From contig JAJPIO010000015.1 in assembly GCA_021324735.1 (NCBI GenBank), positions 1-64,000 on the forward strand: 64,000 nt of DNA, written 5' to 3'. This DNA is from Bacteroidota bacterium (GTDB lineage: Bacteria > Bacteroidota > Ignavibacteria > Palsa-1295). The position numbers and the translations under genes were made by a program. Shown here piece by piece: positions 26,907 through 34,556 of this stretch (position 1 is its first letter; every line of letters starts with the position of its first letter). The notes under the pieces were generated by a model. The model had not been told where the DNA came from and did no database searches. It saw nothing but the letters and a program-made list of their open reading frames with translations.

Positions 26907-28490
26907 ATGAAGATAAAGTCTCTCGAAATAGCAAACTTCCGCTCGATAAAGGAGCTTTATCTTGAGCCTTCTGGCTTATGCGCCCTCATCGGGCCTAACG
27001 GTTCTGGTAAAACGAATATTCTCAAGGCAATTGATCTTGTTATTGGCGAGGGCTGGACTACGAAGGCGAAGGTTGCAAGAGAGCTATTCAACGACCCTGA
27101 AAAGCCGATTAAGATAGAGATCAAGTTTGACGAAGCCGTCGAATATCCGAACCCGAATGGATTTCCTGATCGGGTAACTTCTGTGGAGCTGGAGATGCGC
27201 CTTCGGCCTGAACTATCGGTAACAACTACTAGGAATGGTGGCGAGAAATTTTTCTATCAAGACCATTTCAAGAAACGGTGCCATTTTGTTTTTATTCCTT
27301 CAGACCGGCAGTTGAGCGATGAGTTGCGAGTGAGCCAGTGGACTATGCTTGGTAAGCTAATGAAAACAGTTTACGAGAGCTATGTTTCGAGTTATAACGA
27401 AGACGAGGAGCGGCTTCGGAGTGATTTTAAGCAGAAGATGGCACCAGCCAAGCAGTTTCTTGAGCAGGACTTTTCCCAGCAAAGGGGCCATGTTACGTTT
27501 CAGAAGTTCATTCTCGCTTTTAAAAAGTATTGTAAGCTAAACAGCGCCGGCTTCGCCAATGACTTTGAGCCTATACTCGACATCTATAACCTTAACTGGT
27601 TTTATAAGACACTCCAAATTACGGTCCAAGAAGAGGGTTCAGAGATCCACTTTGATAGTGAAGAGGTAGGGGCCGGCATGCAGAACCTGCTTGTTCTCTC
27701 AATATTCCAAACATATTCTGAGCTAATGGGTGGCAATGTCATACTCGGAATTGAGGAACCGGAAATATATCTTTACCCCCAAGCACAACGTTCTTTGTAC
27801 AAAAATTTCATCTCAATCGCGAGCGCAGGGACTCAGCTATTTTACACCACGCATAATCCAAACTTTGTGGACGCCCTAAGGCCGGACGACATTGCCCTCA
27901 TACGAAAGACTCGCGATAGCGGTACTGAAGTCCTCGAGAAGAATCCTTATTTTAACGCCGCAACCGCAGAGAAAGAGAGACATCGGATATACACGCAGTT
28001 TAATCCCGATAGGAATGAACTCTTCTTTTCTAAAAGGGTCCTCTTCGTAGAGGGGGCATCCGACAAACTTCTATTTTCAACGTTGTGTGAACAGAAGTGG
28101 GGTATCGACCTTGATTCGTGTGGATTCTCTATCATTTCGTGCGGTGGCAAGGGAGGGGTTAATTACTTCGTTGGTGTAGCAAGATTGATCGGTCTTGAAG
28201 ATTTTTTTGCTGTTTGGGATGAAGACAACCCAGAAGGGTATAATCCTTCGAAAGACTTCTTGCCCGACACGTTGAAGCATGGCAAGGGTCTTCAACTTGC
28301 GGGAAACCTAGAGATCTTTCTTGGAATCACCGGAAGCGACAAGGTCAAAGCTGCCTTTGAGTGGGCAAAGGGAGTTGACGTGAATAGAATTCCGGCTGAT
28401 TTTGAGCAGATCAGAAAATTTTTTAGTCCATCGCAACCTATACTAATAGAAGAAGCTGCAGATGTGTCTGATGACGATTTACCATTTTAG
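26907..28490 (+). CDS. OLD-family ATPase/TOPRIM nuclease with SSB-like C-terminal tail
   Basis: 527 residues from ATG 26907 (preceded by GAGG). The N-terminal ABC/SMC-type ATPase has Walker A GPNGSGKTN (about 29-37), signature VGAGMQNLLVLS, Walker B VILGIEEPEIYLYPQ and H-loop FYTTHNPNFVD. The C-terminal TOPRIM domain shows VEGASDKLLF (about 381), SCGGKGGVNYF and AVWDEDNPE (about 437), the metal-binding pattern of overcoming-lysogenization-defect nucleases. The protein ends DVSDDDLPF, matching the acidic tip of Bacteroidota SSB. Related enzymes (GajA, AriA/B) act in phage defence. No UvrD-like helicase follows, so it is not standard Gabija. Two membrane/coiled-coil genes follow. Confidence 0.87.
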   Translation: MKIKSLEIANFRSIKELYLEPSGLCALIGPNGSGKTNILKAIDLVIGEGWTTKAKVARELFNDPEKPIKIEIKFDEAVEYPNPNGFPDRVTSVELEMRLRPELSVTTTRNGGEKFFYQDHFKKRCHFVFIPSDRQLSDELRVSQWTMLGKLMKTVYESYVSSYNEDEERLRSDFKQKMAPAKQFLEQDFSQQRGHVTFQKFILAFKKYCKLNSAGFANDFEPILDIYNLNWFYKTLQITVQEEGSEIHFDSEEVGAGMQNLLVLSIFQTYSELMGGNVILGIEEPEIYLYPQAQRSLYKNFISIASAGTQLFYTTHNPNFVDALRPDDIALIRKTRDSGTEVLEKNPYFNAATAEKERHRIYTQFNPDRNELFFSKRVLFVEGASDKLLFSTLCEQKWGIDLDSCGFSIISCGGKGGVNYFVGVARLIGLEDFFAVWDEDNPEGYNPSKDFLPDTLKHGKGLQLAGNLEIFLGITGSDKVKAAFEWAKGVDVNRIPADFEQIRKFFSPSQPILIEEAADVSDDDLPF

Positions 28491-28666
28491 CAACCGATTT
28501 AGGTGTGAAGGACGAGCGTCTTCGTTCGACTCTCTTCGCGGCAAGTGGAGGCACAACCTCGAATTGCGAGATGCTCTGCATTACCCACAATCGCGCTAAA
28601 GACAATCCGTGAGAACGTTCAAATGTGCCACAGTCAAGACATAGCCAGAGAAGATGGGAGATCCTT

Positions 28667-29257
28667 ATGAAGAAAAGAATCATATGGTTTTTTCAATTCA
28701 TAGCAGCTTTAGGAATTCTGGCAATACTGGGTTGGGCCAGCTACGTTATTCTGGGTAAAGTCTGGGCGGGTTTTTCAACCCTTCCGTCTGGTGCGAAAAT
28801 CGCGGCAGTCGGGGGGCTTATTACCTTAGCGTCTGTCTTGGTTACTCGATACTACGAGAGGCGTAAAGATATCGAAGCGAAGCTGCGCGAAAGGAAATTG
28901 GAAGCCTACAGTTCGTTTCTGGAAGCGTATTTCCAACAACTATTTGAAGAAGAGCGGAAGCCGGACTTTAACTTCATAGCCGAATTACGACGATTTGTAA
29001 GGGGTATAATCCTTTGGGGTAACCCCGGGGTTATTAAGGCCCTAGTGTCAGTCCGACTTCAAATTTCGACCGCTACAACGCTGAAGAGCTTAGAATTGTA
29101 TGAAGCTTTACTCAAAGAAATTCGGAAAGATTTGGGCAATAGCAATTGGCAATTAAAGCAGTATGACCTTTCGCGCCTCTTTATAAACGATATAGATCAG
29201 CTGAAGGCGGAGAATACCTCATCAAATCCCTCGATCAAAGAAGTAACGCATAAATAA
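28667..29257 (+). CDS. Unknown membrane protein with cytoplasmic helical domain
   Basis: 196 residues from ATG 28667, with GGGAG upstream; a GTG at 28625 would add 14 unlikely residues. Two membrane spans (about 5-30 and 43-62: FFQFIAALGILAILGWASY, IAAVGGLITLASVLVTRYY) precede a charged helical region (YERRKDIEAKLRERKLEAYS) and a predicted alpha-helical C-terminal domain. I do not recognise a named family; the TRYYERRKDIEAKLRERK layout recurs in orphan bacterial proteins. It is 176 bases after the nuclease and 10 before the next gene. Confidence 0.7.
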   Translation: MKKRIIWFFQFIAALGILAILGWASYVILGKVWAGFSTLPSGAKIAAVGGLITLASVLVTRYYERRKDIEAKLRERKLEAYSSFLEAYFQQLFEEERKPDFNFIAELRRFVRGIILWGNPGVIKALVSVRLQISTATTLKSLELYEALLKEIRKDLGNSNWQLKQYDLSRLFINDIDQLKAENTSSNPSIKEVTHK

Positions 29258-29267
29258 CCTTACGATA

Positions 29268-29732
29268 GTGCTCCCGATCATTGAGGCGTTGCTGGCTGCC
29301 ATAGGTAGCATAATTATAGGTGGAGTTGCTCCAGTCATTGAGGCCATCGCAACCGCTCTGGGAGCCCCCAGTCTTAAATCTAAGCCTAGTTCTCAAACGT
29401 ATTCCGCGCGGCTGCGGCAGCTAACTTCGCTTTTGGAAAAGTCTTCCGCCGAGGTTGATAAGATCCTGCGCGAACTAGCGAGCGTTACTTCGGAACGCGC
29501 AGAGTCGATCGAGAAACTTGAAAGCGAATTAGCTAGACTGGAGAATAAGGAACAATCTATAAGAGCACATATTGCCACTCTTGAAAGAACTCCCGTGGCT
29601 GTTGCTGAACATTTTGCCGAACTCCTGGAGCCCATAGAGCGTGCGAGCCGGCGTCGAGATTTTAAGCTTTTCGTTGCCGGCGTTGTTGTAACCACCATAA
29701 TCTCAATTGTGATTAAATTCTTACTTCCTTGA
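29268..29732 (+). CDS. Unknown coiled-coil protein with hydrophobic ends
   Basis: 154 residues starting with GTG. The N-terminal hydrophobic helix (IIEALLAAIGSIIIGGVAPV) and the C-terminal membrane anchor (FKLFVAGVVVTTIISIVIKF) flank a long coiled coil (about 45-105, rich in Leu/Glu heptads such as KLESELARLENKEQSIR). I recognise no family. The gene lies 10 bases behind the 196-residue membrane protein, so the two probably work together at the membrane, perhaps with the upstream nuclease. Confidence 0.65.
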   Translation: MLPIIEALLAAIGSIIIGGVAPVIEAIATALGAPSLKSKPSSQTYSARLRQLTSLLEKSSAEVDKILRELASVTSERAESIEKLESELARLENKEQSIRAHIATLERTPVAVAEHFAELLEPIERASRRRDFKLFVAGVVVTTIISIVIKFLLP

Positions 29733-29830
29733 GCGCGTAGCTGCTAGGCTTCCGCTACACTTCGCCTGTTGTGGTTTTTATAGCCCCAACAAAGGATCAT
29801 AGAAGTATAGTGGTACATACAAGGTCGCGC

Positions 29831-29878
29831 GTCCCGCTCGACACTTCTGTTGGCGGCAACCGGCTGTCGGGCGGGGAC
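29831..29878 (+). other. Long imperfect hairpin, possible structured RNA
   Basis: GTCCCGCTCGACA (29831-29843) pairs with TGTCGGGCGGGGAC (29865-29878), with one bulge and one wobble. The loop contains GTTGGCGGCAAC, itself partly self-complementary. It lies in a 1.18-kb stretch without recognised genes. I could not match it to tmRNA, RNase P RNA or SRP RNA. Confidence 0.35.
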
Positions 29879-29982
29879 GTCCGACAACGCGATTAAAACG
29901 AATCGCTAACCAGGGGCTTACGCCATCCGGCTACTAATATGCCGTGCCATCGGCACTGAATGCAAGTCGCGGAGGGACGGAC

Positions 29983-30108
29983 GTGCAGGCAATCTCTGAT
30001 CACATGTCCGGCGATGAAATATCGTATGTTTGCACCGGCGAGAAACGAGAGCTCGCCGATCTGCCCTTCGCACCTCTCATCTCGGAGAGCAGTATGAACA
30101 AGAGCTAA
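29983..30108 (+). CDS. Possible 41-residue small protein
   Basis: GTG at 29983 sits 6 bases after a strong GGAGGG and opens 41 codons (MQAISDHMSGDEISYVCTGE..., ending ESSMNKS). The stop is immediately followed by two stable hairpins, the second with a T-run. The combination of ribosome binding site, frame and terminator looks like a gene, but I recognise no family. It could be a short remnant or a peptide gene. Confidence 0.35.
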   Translation: MQAISDHMSGDEISYVCTGEKRELADLPFAPLISESSMNKS

Positions 30109-30176
30109 GGCCCCCGTTGACCTTTCAGGGGGCCTCTACGGCCGCTGGCATGGGGACTTGCCAGCGGCTTTTTTTT
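30108..30176 (+). terminator. Double hairpin ending in a strong rho-independent terminator
   Basis: AGGCCCCC (30108) pairs with GGGGGCCT (30128). Then GCCGCTGGC (30141-30149) pairs with GCCAGCGGC (30160-30168), followed by eight T (30169-30176). It must end a + strand transcript crossing 29.9-30.1 kb. Confidence 0.88.
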
Positions 30177-30265
30177 GCATTTGAGTGAAAATTGTAGTAT
30201 GTTTGCGATGACCATATGAGTCTTTTCCGCTCACAAATTGTAACCTTGCGGATCAGGACATTTTC

Positions 30266-30338
30266 CCGCCGGTCTCAATATCCGGCGGTTCATATCTAAC
30301 CGTCGGTCTTTCGCGAGATCGGCGGTTAATTTTTTTAT
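30266..30338 (+). terminator. Paired CCGCCGG-type hairpins with T-run
   Basis: CCGCCGG (30266) pairs with CCGGCGG (30282). CCGTCGGTCT (30300) pairs with AGATCGGCGG (30316), followed by TTAATTTTTTT. The arms recall the CCGCCGG arms of the repeat field at 26.3-26.5 kb, so this may be a repeat serving as a terminator. Confidence 0.6.
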
Positions 30339-30384
30339 TATTCTCCATCCCCATAAGCGTGTAGGTCGAAGGGATGCGCCGACC

Positions 30385-30409
30385 CTTCGGCAAGCTCAGG
30401 GCAGGCTCT
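30385..30409. repeat. Dispersed repeat, copy 1
   Basis: 25 bases (CTTCGGCAAGCTCAGGGCAG and then GCTCT) that match 61962-61986 with one mismatch. A GAAGGG/CCCTTC stem (30368/30383) overlaps it. From here to 30916 I see no recognisable gene; short open frames there lack support. Confidence 0.65.
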
Positions 30410-30916
30410 ACGCGTATCGCCATTTCCAGCCAACATATGCCCATCCGGAGTAAGTATATATTTGTAAATAATACATATAATTGGGAACTTTTTGGCCTTA
30501 TTGTTTTGTTCTAATAATTGGTTGCTCGGTATGTTTGCTTGAGAAAGCTGTTGGACCGAGACAACTAAGCGGTCCCGATCCTACCTGGTAAACACGCCTC
30601 TGCCCGTACTGGCATCTAGCGATTAGACTTCGTGCGTGATCCCTGCCGTATAGAAGATAGATCGTCGCTTCAAACCTTGTTCGTTGACAATTGAGCAGGT
30701 TCCTCCGCGAGTACGCCCGGTTGAACCTAAGCGGTTAAACCTAACCCAGTATTTGCTTTTGCGAACCAAAACCCTGATTTCGCACGTTGCTTCCGGGCTG
30801 TTTTCAGCGTGCTGCTTGCAGCCGTTGCAGCCTGCGGCCTGTTCGTCTTCGCTGACGCTTTGGGCAATCCTCAACGTTCTCGTTATCTGTAATTTTTATC
30901 TGAGAAATACCGACGC

Positions 30917-33082
30917 ATGTATAGTAATTGGCTTAAACAGTCACTCGGACTATCACTCGTACTCTGTTTTGTCCTGTTAGGGGTTCATCCGACTGCGCAT
31001 GCCCAGAAGGCAAAGAGCAAAAAGAAAGAGGCTGCGACCCAGTCAAAAACCGATGCGAATTCCCCGTGGCTTATCAAGTGGGAAGGTGGCAGCGTAAGCC
31101 TTCCGGAGTTCGAAGCGGCATTTCTTCGGATGAACGGCAGGGAAGCGTATTCCACGACTCTGGACTCGCTTAAAGATTTCCTAAGCGTCTATGCCGATTA
31201 TCGCCTGAAATTACAGCAGGCCAAAGAAGAGGGACTCGACCACGATCCCTCGGTGATGAAGGAGATCGCGGGATACCGGAAAATGCTCGCCGGTCCCTAC
31301 ATCCTCGATAAAGAGTTGACCGATCCGGCGATCAAAGCGCTGTATGCGCGGCGCCAATGGGATATGCATGCGGGTCACTTCCTCGCGGCGGTACGGGATT
31401 GGTCCAAGCCGGCAGATACAGTCCGGGCGTATCAGAAGGCGATGCGTGCGATCAGAATGCTGGATGAAGGATATCCGCTCTCCTATATCTGCATGTCACC
31501 AGCGACGCGCGCCTTGTGGTATCACGGCGATCTTAGCGTGCTGCAGCGCACGAAGCTCGATACTTCGAATATGGAGAATTGGGAAGGCTCCGACGACAAA
31601 GCCAGCGCAAAAGCCGGTGGCGATCTTGGGTTCTTCATGGCGGGCATGACGGTCAAACCGTTCGAAGATGCGGTCTTTAAGCTCGAACCGGGTGAGTATA
31701 CGAAAGTACCGGTCAAGAGCCGTTACGGTTACCATGTGATCCAGCTTTTCGAGAAGGTGCCTCATATTGGCGGTGTGCATGTCAAGCACATTCTCGTATC
31801 AGTACCAAAGGTCGGCGGCGTCGATACGGCTTCGTTCTATCATCGGGCCGATAGCCTGCTGCAAGCCATACGGAATGGTGCGAGCTTCGAAGATGTGGCG
31901 CGCGAGTCGTCGGACGACAAATACACTGCGGCTCGTGGCGGCGATATGGATACGATCAATCGCGAAGATCGCCGTGCCGAGGTAACGTTCGATAAGGCGG
32001 CGTATGGCTTAAAAGATGGCGAGATCTCCGGTATCGTTCGTACGAGCTTTGGCTATCATATTATCAAACGGGTCAATAGTGTTCGCGCTAAAACATTCGA
32101 CGAGTCCAAAGAGCAGTTAAAGCAATTTTACAAGCGGTATTTCTTCGAAGACGATAAAGAAGCGTATCTTGCGAAACTGAAGAAAGAGCAGAATTTGCAT
32201 GTCGATTCTACCGTGCTTGGGTATTTTGTATCGCATGTGGATTCGACTCGTACCTCAGCCGATACCAATTGGGCCGCGAAATTAACGGACAAGAACCGCA
32301 CGATCTTTCACATCGGTGATATCAATTGGACGGTCGCATCGCTTATCGATACCTTGAATGCTCAACCGGGTTCGCCACTCGCTCGAAACGCGTTGCGCGA
32401 TCTTATCAATAAGAATATTGATGATGCTTCCATTTCCATCGAGGCCCGCAATACCGCGACCAAATATCCGGAGTTCGAGAAGATCATGGAGGACTACAAG
32501 AATGGCATCATCCTTTTCGATCTCGAGAATAAACGAGTGTGGTCGAAGGTCGTACCGGATAGCTTGAGCGAGCGTAAATATTACGAGGCGCATAAAGCAA
32601 AATACATGTGGCCGGAGCGCGTTGATATTTCGGAGATCTTTGTAACGAGTGATTCGCTGGCGAAACAGCTTTATAAGCGTGCGATCGCCGGTGAAAATTT
32701 CGATACGTTGGCGAAAAAGTATACCGAGCGTCCCGGCTTTAAGCAGAAAGCCGGACATTGGGGTCTCCTCCTGAAGGACGAAAACGAACTTGCGCGCCGG
32801 GCCTTCAACTTTATCGTCGATGAGGTGAAAGAGCCGTTTACCTTCCAGGGCGGGTTCTCGATCGTAAAATTGAACCGCCGCGATCCGATACACCAGAAGA
32901 CATTCGAAGAGGCCCGACAAGAGGTCGCGAGCCAGTACCAGGACGACCGGGCCAGCCAGTTGCGGACCGAGTGGGTCGAGGAACTGCGCTCCAAGTATGG
33001 TCGAGATATTAATGAGCCGTTGATCGTTGCCGAATGGAATAAGCACCATGTCGGCGGGGAGCAGAGTTCATTGACCAAGTAA
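30917..33082 (+). CDS. Periplasmic peptidyl-prolyl isomerase with multiple parvulin domains
   Basis: 721 residues with a signal peptide (LGLSLVLCFVLLGVHPTAHA). It assists folding of outer-membrane or secreted proteins. A chaperone-like N-terminal region comes first. A parvulin domain follows (GGDLGFFMAGMTVKPFEDAV ... YGYHVIQLFEK), then a second (VKHILVSVPK ... FGYHIIKRVNS). A weaker, diverged third lies near the C-terminus (VDISEIFVTSDSLAKQLYKR ... GGFSIVKLNRR). The first domain carries an insertion before its GGDLG strand. A SurA-like gene follows, so the two are probably co-expressed. Confidence 0.88.
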   Translation: MYSNWLKQSLGLSLVLCFVLLGVHPTAHAQKAKSKKKEAATQSKTDANSPWLIKWEGGSVSLPEFEAAFLRMNGREAYSTTLDSLKDFLSVYADYRLKLQQAKEEGLDHDPSVMKEIAGYRKMLAGPYILDKELTDPAIKALYARRQWDMHAGHFLAAVRDWSKPADTVRAYQKAMRAIRMLDEGYPLSYICMSPATRALWYHGDLSVLQRTKLDTSNMENWEGSDDKASAKAGGDLGFFMAGMTVKPFEDAVFKLEPGEYTKVPVKSRYGYHVIQLFEKVPHIGGVHVKHILVSVPKVGGVDTASFYHRADSLLQAIRNGASFEDVARESSDDKYTAARGGDMDTINREDRRAEVTFDKAAYGLKDGEISGIVRTSFGYHIIKRVNSVRAKTFDESKEQLKQFYKRYFFEDDKEAYLAKLKKEQNLHVDSTVLGYFVSHVDSTRTSADTNWAAKLTDKNRTIFHIGDINWTVASLIDTLNAQPGSPLARNALRDLINKNIDDASISIEARNTATKYPEFEKIMEDYKNGIILFDLENKRVWSKVVPDSLSERKYYEAHKAKYMWPERVDISEIFVTSDSLAKQLYKRAIAGENFDTLAKKYTERPGFKQKAGHWGLLLKDENELARRAFNFIVDEVKEPFTFQGGFSIVKLNRRDPIHQKTFEEARQEVASQYQDDRASQLRTEWVEELRSKYGRDINEPLIVAEWNKHHVGGEQSSLTK

Positions 33083-33205
33083 TTTTCGAAGGAAAATGGA
33101 ACAAACGCGGGGCATTGGTGTAAACCTCTGTCCCGTTTGGTTGTTGTAAAAATGGTTAAGATTTTTAGATGAACGGAGCGGCTCGCTTTTGACTTCTTTC
33201 CAAAT

Positions 33206-34528
33206 ATGAAACTCACCGCAGCCATATTGCTCATTAGTGCCACGTTCTTTAGCCTGCCGGCAGTTGCCCAGGTTAAAGATGGCAGTTCGGTCGATGCTGT
33301 TATTGCCGTTGTCGGAAAGCATCCGATCTTTAAGTCGTCGATCGACGCTCAGACGCAGCTATTCGCCATGCAGCGGGGCGGTAACATTCCCGCCGATACA
33401 ATGATGATGCTCCGTAGGCAAATTTTGCAGACCGAGATCGATCAAAAGCTTTTGTTAGCGAAGGCAGATCAAGATTCCATTACCGTGACCGATCAGCAGG
33501 TCGACGACCAACTGGACCAGCTTATTAAGGGCTATGTTGCCCGGCTGGGAAGCGAAGCGGCCGTAGAGCGAGCGATGGGCCGCAGTATAGCCGAAATGAA
33601 GGCTTCTCCCGATCTTCGCGAGCGCACCCGTGAAAACCTGATCGTTCAGCAGGAGCGCTATAAAGTGGTGCCGCCCGTGCAGACCATCTCACGTCAGGAC
33701 GTAGCTACATTTTACAATCTGTATAAAGACTCGCTTCCGGCTGTCGGACCGGAAGTCCAGTTGGCGACGATCGTTAAGATCGTAAAACCGCTGCCAGATC
33801 AGAAGGAGCGTTCGAGGGCCTTCGCGGAGTCATTACTCGATTCGTTAAAGAACGGAGCCGATTTCGCAACGCTCGCGAAGCGATACTCTCAGCATCCAAC
33901 CGCATCGAGTGGGGGCGATCTGGGAGCATTCTACCCGCGCGGAACATTCCTTCCGGCATTTGAGGAAGCAGCATTCAAGCTTAAACCGGGTGAAGTTTCG
34001 CCTGTGGTTGAAACCGAGCAGGGATTTCACATCATCAAAATGCTCGACCGCCGTGGCGAAGAAGTTCATCTCGCGCAAATACTAATTAAGCCGACCGTCA
34101 ATTCAATGGATGAAGCGGCCGTGCGGGATTCGCTGATGCAACTGCGCGCGCTGGCATTAAAAGGAGAGGACTTTGCCAAATTAGCAGAAGAACATTCCGA
34201 CGATCCGGAAACGAGATCGCTGGGCGGCGACTTGGGCAAGATTCGATTGGAAGACCTCGCACCCGAGCAGCGCGCTGTGGTAGATTCACTGCCGGAGGGC
34301 GGAGTTTCGGAGCCAATCCATATTGGTTATTCCAATAACCGCACCGGATTTCAGATAGTGAAAGTTATTCGAAAGATACCACAGCATCAGCTCTCACTCG
34401 ATCAGGATTATCATGACCTTGAAGCAGCGGCCTTGCAATGGAAACAGTCCCAGGATCTTAGCCGCTGGCTGGCCCACGCACGTTCGACAATCTATGTTAA
34501 TGTGCGCGATCTTTCTGCTTACTATTAA
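33206..34528 (+). CDS. SurA-like periplasmic chaperone / peptidyl-prolyl isomerase
   Basis: 440 residues, signal peptide MKLTAAILLISATFFSLPAVA then Q. The SurA N-domain (DAVIAVVGKHPIFKSSIDAQ) is followed by two parvulin domains: SGGDLGAFYPRGTFLPAFEE with GFHIIKMLDRR, then VHLAQILIKP with GGDLGKIRLEDLAPEQRAVV. SurA delivers outer-membrane proteins to the BAM complex. It begins 123 bases after the larger isomerase and precedes three M16 peptidases. Confidence 0.9.
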   Translation: MKLTAAILLISATFFSLPAVAQVKDGSSVDAVIAVVGKHPIFKSSIDAQTQLFAMQRGGNIPADTMMMLRRQILQTEIDQKLLLAKADQDSITVTDQQVDDQLDQLIKGYVARLGSEAAVERAMGRSIAEMKASPDLRERTRENLIVQQERYKVVPPVQTISRQDVATFYNLYKDSLPAVGPEVQLATIVKIVKPLPDQKERSRAFAESLLDSLKNGADFATLAKRYSQHPTASSGGDLGAFYPRGTFLPAFEEAAFKLKPGEVSPVVETEQGFHIIKMLDRRGEEVHLAQILIKPTVNSMDEAAVRDSLMQLRALALKGEDFAKLAEEHSDDPETRSLGGDLGKIRLEDLAPEQRAVVDSLPEGGVSEPIHIGYSNNRTGFQIVKVIRKIPQHQLSLDQDYHDLEAAALQWKQSQDLSRWLAHARSTIYVNVRDLSAYY

Positions 34529-34556
34529 TAGCTAAAATAGCTACCAATAAGAGCGC

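Noticed and set aside
26895-29732. Gabija system
   Set aside because: The nuclease is GajA-like, but no UvrD/PcrA-type helicase follows; the next genes are membrane and coiled-coil proteins.
29830-30176. tmRNA or RNase P RNA
   Set aside because: The structured stretch lacks the tmRNA tag ending, the acceptor-like ends and CCA, and the RNase P core GAGGAAAGTC was not found.
30684-30980. 98-residue open frame on the + strand
   Set aside because: No ribosome binding site or family resemblance, Cys/Leu-rich composition typical of non-coding DNA, and it overlaps the signal peptide of the isomerase at 30917.
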